Source: Hyphodiscus hymeniophilus
Lineage: Eukaryota; Ascomycota; Leotiomycetes; Helotiales; Hyphodiscaceae
Assembly (NCBI GenBank): GCA_016508695.1
Contig: VNKQ01000013.1
Coordinates: 1,364,001-1,428,000, forward strand
Reading direction: 5' to 3'
DNA: 64,000 nucleotides
The translations under genes were made by a program, and so were the position numbers. The notes under the pieces are model-generated. The model was not told the DNA's origin. It ran no database searches and was given only the letters and a program-made list of their open reading frames with translations. The number at the start of each line of letters is the position of its first letter. Within the stretch, counting starts at the first letter, position 1. Positions 48,501-60,513 of the stretch are shown one piece after another.

Positions 48501-48586
48501 AACGACGATATAAAAAGAGAAGATAAGAAGGTTATAAAGGAGTATAAGAATAAAAATCAAGAAGAGACTTTATTTATACTTTAAAG

Positions 48587-48636
<50 letters not shown>
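48587..48636. repeat. (TTAT)n microsatellite
   Basis: About twelve uninterrupted TTAT units lie near the right end of the hAT element, behind the transposase C-terminus. It probably grew by slippage after RIP made the region AT-rich. Confidence 0.95.
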
Positions 48637-48637
<1 letters not shown>

Positions 48638-48923
48638 GTTAATTAGTTTTATTAGTTATAAAGAAGTTTTTTTTATAAATTTATATTAGAGATAATTATA
48701 TTTCCTTATATATATTTAAATATATATTTAATATTTAATATATATTTATATTTAATTTTATATTAAAGAAAATAAATCCTTATACAAAATAATCAAATAA
48801 TCAAAATAATCAATTGATTATATATTTTGATAATCAAATCAAATCAACCAAATCATATAATCAAATCAAATCAAATCAAATTAATTATATAATCAATTAT
48901 AATTGATTATATTAATTATTTTG

Positions 48924-48933
48924 TGCCACACTA
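48924..48933 (-). repeat. hAT right terminal inverted repeat
   Basis: TGCCACACTA is the inverse of the left end apart from one transition at the terminal base. Confidence 0.92.
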
Positions 48934-48941
48934 TCTGTACG
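48934..48941. repeat. Target-site duplication, right copy (TCTGTACG)
   Basis: This is an exact copy of 45225-45232. Removing the element and one copy would leave about 0.9 kb between the two flanking genes. Confidence 0.93.
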
Positions 48942-49341
48942 GAGTGGTGGAACAAATGCATCGGATCTGAATTGGTTTGACATGTCGACGTGTGACAGGC
49001 TGGCAGCCCCGAAGAGAATTACATTCGATGTAGAAGCTGAAATATTACTAAAAGATTTCCGATAAATCACATAATATACTTTTTTGAAAGTTTGAAACAC
49101 ATCACAGATTATGAAAGCTTCAACGCTTTCTTGAAAGGCGACTCCTTCACTTTTAAATTCTCTAAAACCAGAAGCAGTACTTGTAAGTTGATGTGCAATC
49201 GCTCCTACTTCAAGCCTCATATCTAAGGCAGGAAATTCAATCACTGGATTTTCGGCAGGCGCGTTCCTCCACACTTTGAGATTTCGCGACCGCGATTTAG
49301 GCCCACGATTTGAACGTTGGACTTTCGCAACACATGCAGCG
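48942..49341. other. Upstream region of the Reb1-like gene
   Basis: This 0.4 kb lies between the hAT insertion and the first ATG of the Reb1-like gene. A long minus-strand frame here (48912-49400) runs into the transposon end and is taken as chance. Confidence 0.5.
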
Positions 49342-52300
49342 ATGATGGCATTGAACCTTTTCCATCGCCTGTTTAGCTCGCAAGAAGGCCCTAAAATCAA
49401 GGTGGAGGCACACAGCGACGAAATAGGTGAGCGTTTGCGATCTCCAGTGTGGGAAGTTCACAAAGTTCCGGATTGGGGTATCTGATCTGAAAGTTGATGC
49501 TAATCTATTGCCTTCTTAGTTCCGCACGAAGAAACCTGTACCAACGGTGCACATAAAGTGGAAGCGGGGCAGGAACGAGAGGAAGGAAGAGAATCTCCGA
49601 ATCAGACCGATTGGGAGGGGTGTGGAGATGACGAGCCTGAGGAGGGGAAATCTGTGATCGTCACAGCGTTTGCGGAGAAACCGAAGAAGAAGAAACGGAA
49701 GAAGAATAAGAAGAAGAAGAAGAACAGAGACAGCGATCATGAAGCAGAGGATCTGGAGGTGGAGACGTCACCGTTGGACAGCTCTCCAAAAGTCAATTCA
49801 TCTCTGGACATGGTGGGTGGATCTGTAATGAACGGACACTTTGAAGGAGCCTCTGCGTATGAAGAGACTATGGTGGATAATCCTTCCATCCCAAAGCGTT
49901 CCAAAAAAGTTCAGAGCAAAGCACTTAAGAGAAAACGAGGTCCAGAATCGAAAGCAGCAGAGGTGCTAGCAGAAGGCGACGTCACAGAAGAAGAGACTGC
50001 AGTGAAGCACGAAAACGGCGAGGTTTCTGCTATATCATTCTACAGAGCGAACTCAGGCAAATCGGACAAAGGTTCCAAGCCTGAGGAATCCAATGATACA
50101 ATTCTCGAGCCTGAGCTTGCAGAGTCTGGGGCCCTCGGCGAGCTTGAGGAACTCACAAGTCAGGATATGCCATCATCGAAATCACCAAATACCTCGCAAG
50201 AAAGCAATAAGACGAAGAAAGGTCGAGCCAGCAGAGCTTCGAATACTCCAATTCCGAAGCCGGCAGAAATTCACATTTCGTCCGCTACAAAAGAACCCCT
50301 TGGTACCACGAATATATCTCAGATCGAGCCAGATACCCAAGAAGCCAACCTCGCTGCCTCATCTCAGCGAAAGAGTAATGCTCGTTCAAACTCTCATCTT
50401 GAATCTGTCAGCGAGGACAACGTGGAGGAAGAAGCACCAAAGAGACCTTCCAAGAAATCACTCGGCAAAAGAAAAGCCATCGAAGAGCCGCTAGTCCGGG
50501 GCTCTGCTAAGAAGCCAAAGAGGAAAAAGGACAAAGAACCTCTAGGCCAGAATCTGAAAGCTTTTGGTTTTCTGCCCGAGGACGAAGCCCCACATTCACA
50601 GCCTGAATCAGCAACTTCGAACCTGTCTCCTACTCTCCTAGCTGAGCTTGCGGATAAGGTTTGGAAGGAGAACAACCGTCAATCACAAGAGCCTGAACTC
50701 CCTTCCAACTTGCAATCGATAGTCAAATCACCTCGTTCTTCATGGAACGCGATCAACAACCCAGTGGAGCCTGTCGATGAGATATCTACAAATCGGCCCC
50801 TCTTTACTTCCAACGAAGAAGCCACAAAGAGTCTAGAGCTTCAGGGATCCTCGACGGATGTCAATGGTAGGAAGGACCGTCGGCCAGTTGTTGAGATATG
50901 GCCTATGGAATCCACGCCCAGCGTCAACGCCCATCCTACACCTGCCAAATCAACACCAGCCGAGAAACCAGCTAGATCAGCACCAAAAGCGCCCAAAACA
51001 CCGAAGGACAAAGCAGTCGATGCCCGCGCAGCGCCGATTTCGAAAGGGAAGCTTTCAACAGATGAATTCAAAGCACTCACAGCTGCTGTCGAATCTTACC
51101 GGGAACTTTGTGACTTGACAGAATACCAAATCAACGACCGCATTCATGCTGACGCCAAGGACAAATTTGCGTCACAAATGTGGAAGGAGATATGTGACGA
51201 AGTACCCGAAATTCCCCGACGAACTGTGATGAATACATGCAGAAGAACATACTATAATTTTCACAGAGGACCATGGACACCCATGGAAGATGAAGAGCTA
51301 CAGCGCGCACATGATGAAAATCCAGGAAAATGGAAGGTGATAGGCGAGATCATGAACCGCTTTCCTGAAGATGTACGAGACCGTTGGCGGAATTACGTAG
51401 TCTGTGGAGATACTATGAGGACATCTGGCTGGGAGCTAGACGAGGAAAAACGTCTCCGAGCTGCTGTAAGGCAATGCATACAGGAGACTCGGCAGCAGAG
51501 CCGCTTCGGCAACGACAAGATCTTAGACGAGGAAAGTTTCATCGATTGGGGCAAGGTATCGGCACTGATGGACCGCACACGAAGTAGACTCCAATGCCGC
51601 GATAAGTGGATGAAGCTCAAAGACCGAGAGGATGCTGCGGATGAGGAAACGGTCGCCAAAATGCCAATCAGCGACACTTGGCGCATGGAAGTCGCTGCTC
51701 TGGAAGCTAGACTTTTTTCTGCCGAAGAAAAGCTGACACTTCTGCGAGCGATCCGAGATACCGGGGCTGCTCGTGAGGGCAAGATACCGTGGCAAACTCT
51801 CAAGAATGAGCTCGACGGCAAAGGGAAGCGAATGGCTTGGAAGTACTGTTTTCGAAAGCTCATAGAGCGTGTGCCCGATCAAGGCATGGAGTTCACGGAT
51901 GTAGTTGACTACTTAGTCGATGCTTTTGAACAGGCGGCTCCTAACGAGCCAGATGGCTTCGATTTACCCATCGATGTCTTTCCTTCGTCACACACAAACG
52001 AGAAAAAGCAAAAGCGCCGCCGGCAGCATGCTTTGGAGGATGACGGAGAGCTTCCCAGCTCGTCGACCAAGAAGAGAACTCGGGGACGGAAGCAAGTACA
52101 GAAAGAAAATCACACCGATGGTGACGCTGCGCCTGGCTCAAGTGCCCGAAAACGAACCCTTCGTGATCGCATGCGGAAGGAAGGAGACTCGCAAGAAACT
52201 GGCTATGGCAGCAGCATGAGTGCCGACATTGTTGAGGATGTTGCCCAGGGCTTCGAATCGATCAAGCGTACACCGAAATCAAAAAGGAAGCTCATTATCC

Positions 52301-52767
52301 GGAAATCCAAGCGAAATCATCATCTCAGTGAGGAGAAAGTCATCGAGGACGACAGTGATGACGAGAACCCGGCTGTGAATAAGGTCAATGGAGACGAAAT
52401 GGATTTGGATCAAGAAGAAACCGACGATGCTCCCGGTGACCCTGCGACACTCCGTGAGATTGACGACGCAGAGCATCTCGACGTTACTACCACTGAAGTC
52501 GCCAAAGGCCGTCATGACAGTGACGAGGCACAGAGTCCTGATCAGTCGGAGAATGATGCAGAATTTGACTTGCGTGTTGTGCGATATACTGAGGGAAGTC
52601 CAGACCTTGATACTCCCTCACCTGGTGCATCGATCAAGAAGAAGCTCGGTTCGCCCATTCACCTGAATGGCTTCCATGACGAAGAGGACGAAGTCGTGAG
52701 CTCTGGTAGTGAAATGTCCGACATTCCTGCCGTCAAACAGCCACGACAAGAGAGTGTTGAGCTCTGA
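49342..52767 (+). CDS. Reb1/TTF1-like Myb DNA-binding protein
   Basis: Two exons (49342-49477 and 49520-52767) joined by a 42 bp GTATCT...CTTAG intron give 1127 residues. Residues 1-450 or so are acidic/basic, low in structure and carry a very basic run (KPKKKKRKKNKKKKK) that can serve as a nuclear or nucleolar signal. The DNA-binding block matches the Reb1 family. A helix-rich pre-domain around TDEFKALTAAVESYRELCDL leads into a first Myb repeat, GPWTPMEDEELQRAHDENPG and WKVIGEIMNRFPEDVRDRWRNY, near residue 630. A second repeat has SGWELDEEKRLRAAV and WGKVSALMDRTRSRLQCRDK. A third, weaker repeat begins at FSAEEKLTLLRAIRDTG. Reb1 binds rDNA terminators and promoters, blocks replication forks and stops RNA polymerase I. 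A similar role is inferred. The C-terminus is acidic. An alternative start at 49276 would lack an ATG. Confidence 0.88.
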
Positions 52768-54158
52768 TTATGCACACGTCTGAATGATGATCAATGTACA
52801 CGTTTCATGATGGCCTATACATGATAAGGCTGGGCAGTTACGTGGACCATGGATGGTAGCTATAGACAAAGACATGATTTTACGGCCGGATAGGAAGGTT
52901 TGCTACACACTACTGTGGAGAAACACATGTGCGTCTTGCTGGCGGACGAATAGATCTTGCCTTCAAAGGCCGAAGATATTGGTATGTATGAACATGAGTT
53001 CTGGCGAATCGCTTTCCTGCTTCCGCGCGAAGAGGACCGCCACAGGCAAGCAGTACCTTATTAGCTCAATGGATTCATGAAGACGTTGCCTGTGCCTAGG
53101 TATGCTATTCCTTTATCATCTGCCACCGCAGTCTCAACCGAGATCAAACTTCTCTGGCCATTCTAGTGCTTTGGTTGAGTCGACCAAGCACGAATTAGAA
53201 ACTGCGCGGAGAATCCGGCGGCGTGCGTGATTACACTACATTACCCTTTCTCTTGAAGTGGGTTTGCAATCCGAATGTTGGGATTTTGGCCGTTTGATTT
53301 CAATTGTCACTGAGACGAAGATTACTTTTCGGGATTTTGTTTTGGTTCGAAGGCACCGGATACCGACTTCGGCTGTGTCAGCCTTGTTTTAAGAAAGCTG
53401 TGATTGGTGACGGTGCCACGAATCAATGGGACGATCTAAGGAATGAGGAGTATCTAAGAGCGCGGGTTAGGCTATCTATTATTCCATTTGCGTATGGGTG
53501 ACAGGTGGGTCAAGGCGAACATGTGTGTCAGGTGAGATGCGTGAGTGTGTTGGCAAAAGAAGTCACGATGGCCACGGCCCATCGATGCCCAATATGGGTC
53601 GCATACCTTGAAAACTGTTGCCTCGCAAGTTACCGACATACAATTTCGCTTTGCAAGATTTTGCCTTGCGACGGAAGCTGGAACCGGCTTCAGAACTTTC
53701 AGCCAGATCAATGTGTGATCATATGGATGAGTGAGTGTGTATTTCTATGATACAGTGCTGACCCAAGTACAGGAATGAAAATGATCGGCCAACGCTGGAT
53801 GCGAACGCCATAAATCCAAGTTTCGATAAAACGACGGTATATGCGAAAATGCTGTCGAGACGGCACTAATACATCACAAGAAAGAACAATTCTGCTCAAC
53901 AACAATGTTTGGTCCGAAAGAGTAATCGAGGATCCCGCTCCAACAGCATCCCAACCCTACGCACGTACCTCCACAAAGAGTCCAAGAAAGGAGAGCTACG
54001 CATACATCATACCTATGAAACCGTTCGTACATCAATATCGTATCCTCGAGCCATTATCTCATTTGAACGGAAGGAAACTCGTATACGAAGTCGCTCTGCT
54101 TCGTCCCGCTGCTGGCTGGCTCAGTTACGGTAACGATCTGTCGATGTTTGATCCAACT
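52768..54158. other. Intergenic, no gene seen
   Basis: This 1.4 kb lies between two convergent genes. Many short frames overlap on both strands, but none has a domain, signal or supported intron. Confidence 0.5.
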
Positions 54159-54786
54159 CTATGTGTTTCTTGATGAACTGGAGCTTTCGACCCCGTTGGA
54201 ATCCTGGTCAGAGGAATGGGATCTATCTCTGTAGTCTTCGCAAATAGGAATGATCCTCTCCAACTTGACGTCTGGCCAATGAGGAAACAAGGTTCTGAGA
54301 TTGTCTTTTGCGAGGGTACGGTCCACTCCTCGTGGCTGTTGATAAAGCAAATCGTCATCCGTTGGGTCCACAATGGGCGATGAGGGGGGAGTTTGTGTCT
54401 CAGATGGTATCTTCGGCTGACTCCCATGGCCTGGTTTGCTTGGTGGAGGCGAATGGGTAAACGCTGCGTGAGAGTCTTCTCCCACAGGCGACCAGTCATT
54501 TATACCACGGTTGTCGCCCGAACCGCTTTTCAGCCGTCAGTTCTCGTTTCTCGATCAGGGTCTGCACCAAGTACACATACTTCTCTCCAACAGCTGCTGC
54601 TTCTGAACGCTCGAGCGCTTCGAGGCGACTTGAATCATCAGACCGAGTCGTACGACTCGAACTGTCATCTCTCGCTACATCGTCCCTATTCGGGTACATG
54701 CAACTATCAACGGTGGTCTCGACCGCAGTGATCCAGCGGCCTTTATCCGGAGACCTCCTGCCCGTCTTTTTCTGAGCGGCAGGCAT
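54159..54786 (-). CDS. Hypothetical small protein, probably two exons
   Basis: I do not recognise it. Two neighbouring open frames on the minus strand have coding-like composition. The first starts at ATG 54786 (MPAAQKKTGRRSPDKGRWIT) and ends in a helix (VYLVQTLIEKRELTAEKRF). The second (TPPSSPIVDPTDDDLLYQQP, then LRTLFPHWPDVKLERII) runs to the stop at 54159. An intron somewhere near 54440-54520 must join them, but I found no phase-compatible GT/AG pair that convinced me. The protein is Ser/Asp-rich and soluble, with no signal peptide. LFPHWPDVKLERII looks like a short conserved helix, perhaps a binding motif. It could also be two separate remnants. Confidence 0.4.
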
Positions 54787-57775
54787 CTCGGTCAAATGTA
54801 GGATAGAAAGAGAAGTAAGAAGTTGAAGAAAGAGTCCCCTCGAATTCATACAGCATATGTAGGGATGGCCTGAGCTTTATCCCTTACCCACACGAATGGG
54901 TCTGTTTGAATATATACCTGTGTACGACTACGAGGGCTGAGTGGGCCCACGGGGTTGTGTATGTGCACATGATCATACCAAAGCATGTATACTGGGGCTT
55001 GCGAATCCAGTGGTTAAGAGCCTCTACAAGTATATCATATTCTCCAATGGCTAGGGGCCAGTGCTTCGAAGTCTCTCTTTACAACTGTCTAGCATGGAGC
55101 CAGTGGTAGACTCAAAAACATGGCTAATCACGCTGACAACAGGCAGCTAACGTGGATTAGAGAACTGAGTCCCATACAAAGCATTGTTCCTTTCGCCTCA
55201 ACAATAGCGTTTGGGTATGAGCCGTCCTTGACCAGCATATGATCTGACAAGAGATCCAACAGCAACAAGCTGTTGGGGCGTATCACCAGTATACAGGAAA
55301 ACCTGCGGCATAAGCATCCAAAACCACGAGTATGGAGTGAACACGTTTCGAAATATGGCCAGGATATACCGGCAACCAAATAGGTATAACGCAAAATCGT
55401 TTCAAAGAGCCCAAAAGAGCCCAAGTCGAGCAACGCTGGCAGCCGGACCCCTTACATATGGACTGTGCGCGGGGGGGAAAGGATGCGAGGTCCTTTAAGT
55501 ACCCAATGTAAGAGCCTAGAAGAGGAATACAGAACCCAATGGTTCTGCAAGGCTGCTAGCATCATCTTTGCCCCGGCCTTCACCCTTTGGAATGCCCTCA
55601 GACGACGCTCCGCCCTAGCGAGGCTGTAACGCCGAAGCATGGGCGCCTCGCGGGTTGCCTTGCGCTTCAGCGAACGAACCTCGGCATCCTCGCCCACTTT
55701 CGTTTGGGTTCTACTCGGTGTCTATTCTTGGATTTTGAGGCTCACGAAACGTGTTAAAGCTTTTGTGGCAAAGACAGAAAAAAGCAAGCAAGTGTCGGAT
55801 AATTGTGCGGTTAAGTTTGTCTCGGCGCCGGTTGGACCGACAGTCCAGGGCGAGTCAGCGAAATTATCATGGAGGAATGCGGAAGGGGTCAGTAAAAGCG
55901 AAGTCAGTGGATTTTTACTTCATTGCCATGTTTTAATTCAGGCGTTGAGCTTCGTTCACAATATTTTCCTACGGCCAGTTGGTTGCCTCCTACTCTTGGT
56001 GACCGAGGTGGCTGACCCCGTGACCAATCTTGAGATTCTCGAATTGGTAGTAGCAAAAGTGAGCATCGGACCAGGTGAATTGGTGTAGCAGCCCGCGCAA
56101 TGGTAGATTTCGGCACATCTATAGCAACAACGCCCCCGACCGACCAAGCAGCGCTATCGTTCGAGACCATCACTGGACAGAGACCAGAAAGGCCATTTAT
56201 GGTGCCGGTGCAGGAAGGGACTGTGGAACTTCGATAGCCGGTATTACGAGAAATCATAGTCTTTGGGTTCTGGGAAAAGTATGGTTGTCAGCCTGTGACT
56301 TGAAGAAGTTGACGGGGATGTCTACGTGGATTTCAATTCAAGTAGCTACCCTCATGCTTCAGTTGACACTAATATGATCTGTGTTGAATTAGCACTGGTG
56401 TCAAGCAAAGTCTCAGACAAGTTCTCTGCTGTGACAGTGGTGTCTACTTGATCCAAACTGCATGTACAGTTCGACCGCTAGAGGAGAATGGTCGATTCCT
56501 GGCTGATAAAGTCCGTTTGTTGAGGGTAATACCTGCATAGATCAGCCTAAGTACTAAGGCTACTCTTATGGAAGTGCGACAAACATGCCTTAGGTGTATC
56601 AAAGGGGGCTATTGACGCCAACAAGACATATACAGTTTCGAGTATATAAGATCACGTGACTAAAAGAACACTCTTAGATAATCAGTCCAAGCTTATCACT
56701 ATTCTCCCAAACTCTTTGCAGTCTTCTTCATTCCCCTATCCCACCCTTACAAGTGAAAACTGAAGTATGGACCCCCATGAAAGCCCACAGTCCATCTCGA
56801 AGTACCCCGCTATCACGTGCCTTGCAGCACCCCTCATTCTATCCCATTCGAGAACACGAAACCCGTTTGTTGCACGTCTGAGATTCGCCCTTTCCGCCCT
56901 TTTTCGCCCTTCTGGAATTAAGGGCACCAAGGTGGCGAGAAGGGCGAGGGACAGTTCCGAAAGGCTGGCTTCCGACAGAGGCCAAAGATGAAATGATTTT
57001 GTCCAACCAGGGATGGTGTGAGTCTGAAAATATTAGTGATGTGAAATGAATTTCAGGATGGGGATAAGGGGCAACGAAGAAAGATCTTACATCGAGTCCC
57101 GAAAAGGGCGTTGCGAGTAAAGAGGGCTCTGGAGGCCGAGGGGAAGGGCGAATATGCAGCGGGAGGGCGAGGCGCGAATGTCTGATTGTCCAATCATCAA
57201 CCCTCTCTGCGCTTTTGTTGCACGTCTCAGTTTTTCCGCATCCTGAATCACACATTACGCTCCTCAAAAGCGGTGGTATTGAGGAAATGTGATGCCCCCC
57301 TTCCTGGGGAGGTCGTTCACATGTTGCAGCGCTCGAGGATCTCGAGTGTCGAGAATTGCGATGGATGGCATTCGTGGGTGTCAGGAATCGGGACGGTCAG
57401 GATTCTGGCACCCATCTGAGGGACGGACGCGGCGAGAATCTTTGGTCTATGGATTCTGCGTTGCGGTGTATCGCAAGTGAAGGTTCATTGAAATGGGACA
57501 GCATCAGCTGTAAGAAGATGTTATGTGGGTCATGAACGCAGGTGTTGAGCGATTTATTTCACAGCATGATAGTTAGTACACAGGTGATAGTGATGCACAA
57601 AGGCTTGGTTCAGCTTGGGGTATAAACAACTTTTGAGTTGAGATGGCCTGGAATATGCCAGGTTTGTATCAACATTACTACTCATGTCCAAAGACCGGTA
57701 TAAACAACCGTCGCCAATCCAAAACGCCGTTCCAAAGACAAATCCAAACACATGATGTCGTGATAATTGAATGTG
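54787..57775. other. Long intergenic region with unresolved short frames
   Basis: This 3 kb contains several overlapping frames on both strands at 55130-56260. One minus-strand frame (55452-55697) has a basic, helix-like sequence (KRKATREAPMLRRYSLARAE). A Cys-rich minus-strand frame lies at 55956-56147. They could be exons of one small minus-strand gene, but I could not build a consistent model. The stretch 56900-57180 has repeated agggcgag/gggcga words. Nothing further was recognised. Confidence 0.35.
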
Positions 57776-58381
57776 TCATTTCCCTCCGGTTGTTCTGCGT
57801 CTCTTCGAGTCTTGAAGGTTCGCTGGTTGCTCAAGTTGGTATGCGATGCGCTCGTGACGCTCCTCAGTGCTTGCCCATTTTTCAAGTGCGAATGGTCGAG
57901 CGCCAGAGATCTCCATGGAGTACTTGTGTGGTGTCTTGTGCTCGTTCTCATGAACAGGATGATAGAGTGTCTTGCTAGTCCGCCTTGATTGAGGGTACTT
58001 GCTGAGCGAAGAGGTTTTCTCAATATGTGTCGTACTCTTGTTCAGAGCACGGTTGTAGAGTGAGCCATAATTTGGCTTGTTGGAAGCGACCACGTCCGCA
58101 TAGAAAGAATTAGAGTCAAGGCTTGGCTGGTGTCCAAAGTCTGCAGGATCAACTCGGTCGGCATTCCTTGCTGGATCGATGTTGCATGCTCCGTCATATT
58201 CGGTGTCGTTCGAGAAGTATCCGCTATCGTCCACAGTGCTTTCCGCAATAGCGTCTATGTCTGCGTCGAAGTCACCTTCATAAACAGGGTCAAATGAACT
58301 TTTGTCTTGCAATGCCCAGTGATTCATAGAAGTCGCTATCATGCCCGGGGCAAAGAGTTCGCTGTTACTGTAGGAAGCCAT
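57776..58381 (-). CDS. Hypothetical 201-residue protein
   Basis: I do not recognise this gene. It is a single uninterrupted frame from ATG 58381 (MASYSNSELFAPGMIATSMN) to a stop at 57776. The first half is acidic (EGDFDADIDAIAESTVDDSG) with Asn/Asp-rich turns. The second half is basic and Ser-rich and ends in KRRRTTGGK, which may act as a nuclear signal. It has no membrane span, no signal peptide and few Cys. The composition looks like an intrinsically disordered regulatory protein. A splice site in the 5' leader is possible near 58390-58450. Confidence 0.55.
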   Translation of the reverse strand: MASYSNSELFAPGMIATSMNHWALQDKSSFDPVYEGDFDADIDAIAESTVDDSGYFSNDTEYDGACNIDPARNADRVDPADFGHQPSLDSNSFYADVVASNKPNYGSLYNRALNKSTTHIEKTSSLSKYPQSRRTSKTLYHPVHENEHKTPHKYSMEISGARPFALEKWASTEERHERIAYQLEQPANLQDSKRRRTTGGK

Positions 58382-60513
58382 GGTGGTAGAGATTCTAGGC
58401 AGCGATGGTCAGTGGAAGTAAGCCTGTAGCCAGGACTTGAGCTACTCACTTGCTGAATTTGAGGGTTTCTTTAGGAATCTGTTTGAGTATGTGTCGATTT
58501 CCACCTTTTGTCGAGCAGGAATAATTGTTTGAAGAGGAGAATAGCTTATTGGGGAGATTTTATGTCGATTTGCGTGGAATAATTCTGAAGTTGGAGGGGG
58601 AGCTCGGACTCGTAGTGAGCGAAGCGGACGACAGTAGGGAATTCACCTACCGTAGTTCCCTCACGTGGAAACTTGGTAACAACTTACCTTTCTCAAAAAG
58701 GCATGATTCAACATGTAATCAATCAGTAGATACTGTGCCGCAACAAGCAATCCCACATAGAATTGAAAATGCCATACTCCTGACTGAATTATACTCCACG
58801 TGGTTTCAGCGTGCCATAACCATGATGAACGCTTCGCGTCGTGCTCTGCGTGCGTGTCGAAATCCTCGGTGTAGAAAAGTGTGGCAGCCACGATTAGCCA
58901 ATGAGGGGTCGTCATTGTCACTTGTGATCTTTTGAGCATTGGAGTGTGCCATTGGATGCAGCTGCATGAACAGTGCATGAAGTGGGAGAAGCCGCCAGTC
59001 AGGCAGAGGCTGCCACTTTGAGGTCGAAAGTTGAAAAGGGACGGCCACCTCATCGTCATGAAGGCGGACGTCGCTCACAAGTGGTATCTTGCACACCGGC
59101 GATGAGGGCTCCTTATACCCTTTCACTCCCCCTTTTCAGTGATTATGCGCTACAAGGATTGAACAGTGACCTCGACAAGGTTGTGCTGAGTACAAACCCA
59201 CACGAAAGTCCCGTCCTACAGCCACTGCGAACAGTGATTCGACTGGAATTACTGGCTCCTTGCTAAGAAGCCGATCGCATGATGAAAATTGCAAGGGTGA
59301 CTGAAATGGCGCAGTCTGACGCCGACGACCCTCTTCAGGCAGACGCAAATTGGGGCGAGACCGGCAGCAAAGGAGCGGCAGGATGCCATGCAACTATGCA
59401 AAGCGCAGGTGGCTGTCGAATTGTATTGGCTGGTTTCACCATGCTCTCCCACGGTGTCCGAGCCTTGCTGATTCACTGAATCACGGAAACCCAACACTTG
59501 ACCTGCGATGCGCAACTTTGGGACTATTTGAGGTCCATCGATTTGCAAAATAGTCGCAAGTGCATCGATAAGAAATGCTTTGGAGGATGTCACTTGACAA
59601 ATCCTTCATCAAATGATCATGAAGAGGCTGACGAAGTGGACTCTTAGTCTTTGAGGCGGGTCGATGATACGACGCTCGTGTGCTGCAGCTGTGCCAGTGC
59701 CCGAATGTTGCAAACGTACGGCATTGGGAGCCTGCAAGCTGCAGCGTTCTACTTTCAGTTGATTCGATTGGGTGGATCAGTAACTTTTGTGCTGCTGCTT
59801 GGTTCGTATCATGCCCGTGGCCGAAGCCAGACGTCCTTGAAGCATTCCACGACTGATCACATGATGGGGCCAAGACAATGGATGATATTCGCACACCCCA
59901 TCCTCCATATCATCACGTCACCTTCATCGTGCCTTCCTCCTTCCTCCTTCGTCAACAACGAGCGTGCATCACTGCCACATCGAAAGTTGGGTTGAAGATA
60001 TTGATGCAAAATGCCCAGATGAATTCGTGTTCACATGATCCTCAAGTACTCTGTCTCAAACTTCTGTCCCACTTCCCCTCTTCAAACCGGCTGCTTTGAC
60101 TCGTGGAGAATTTTCTTCCGCGGAACGACATTCATCCAAAGGCCCGCTTACTGCAATATTGGACCTGCAATGGTCGTGCGCTGAGCATGGAGAGACTAGA
60201 CCCACGTGGAGAACGTTCTTTCCGGGGAAGCTGGGGGGAACAAATGCCTTTCATTACGGCTTGTTGTCTCATTGCACCGGAAGAAGTTCTCCTGGGTTAG
60301 TCGAGGCTGCTTCTGGCAGATCTACGTTATGGCCTGGGATGAATGTATTATTCCGGGCGACATGCCATGCAAGTGTTTCTCCGATGCAAGTGCGAGAAAT
60401 TCCATTGGAGTATTGAAACTTATAAAGACAAGATTTGGAATGCATTGACGATCATTGCTTTTCTCTCTGCGACCAATTCCATCTGATTTTCATCTCCCGA
60501 GTAGGTTGTGAAG
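58382..60513. other. Long intergenic region upstream of the polygalacturonase gene
   Basis: This 2.1 kb has no gene I can support. Frames at 58525-58935, 59249-59593 and 59481-59894 lack domains and overlap frames on the other strand. The last few hundred bases should hold the polygalacturonase promoter. I did not find a convincing CreA or PacC site cluster. Confidence 0.45.

Larger units (their letters stand above)
45233..48933 (+). mobile_element. hAT-superfamily DNA transposon, 3.7 kb, decayed by RIP
   Basis: The element is 3701 bp long and is bounded by an exact 8-bp target duplication. Its ends are a 10-bp inverted repeat, CAGTGTGGCA on the left and TGCCACACTA on the right. The single mismatch is a C-to-T type change, as RIP would make. 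Both ends carry subterminal arrays of GATTT, in opposite orientation (45244-45295 and 48830-48882), where hAT transposases bind in other elements. The interior is extremely AT-rich compared with the flanking genes, and its former coding strand is studded with TAG/TAA. The C-terminal transposase domain can still be read on the plus strand. Recognisable intron remnants (GTAAGT...TAG, for example near 47190 and 47370) suggest a multi-exon transposase. The element looks complete in length but inactive. It lies between two intact genes. Confidence 0.94.

Noticed and set aside
48912..49400. 162-codon minus-strand frame
   Set aside because: It crosses the right end of the hAT element and the start region of the Reb1-like gene, so it cannot predate the insertion.
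55639..56088. 149-codon plus-strand frame with hydrophobic stretches
   Set aside because: It overlaps several frames on the other strand, has no recognisable domain and has no splice support. It was left as unresolved.
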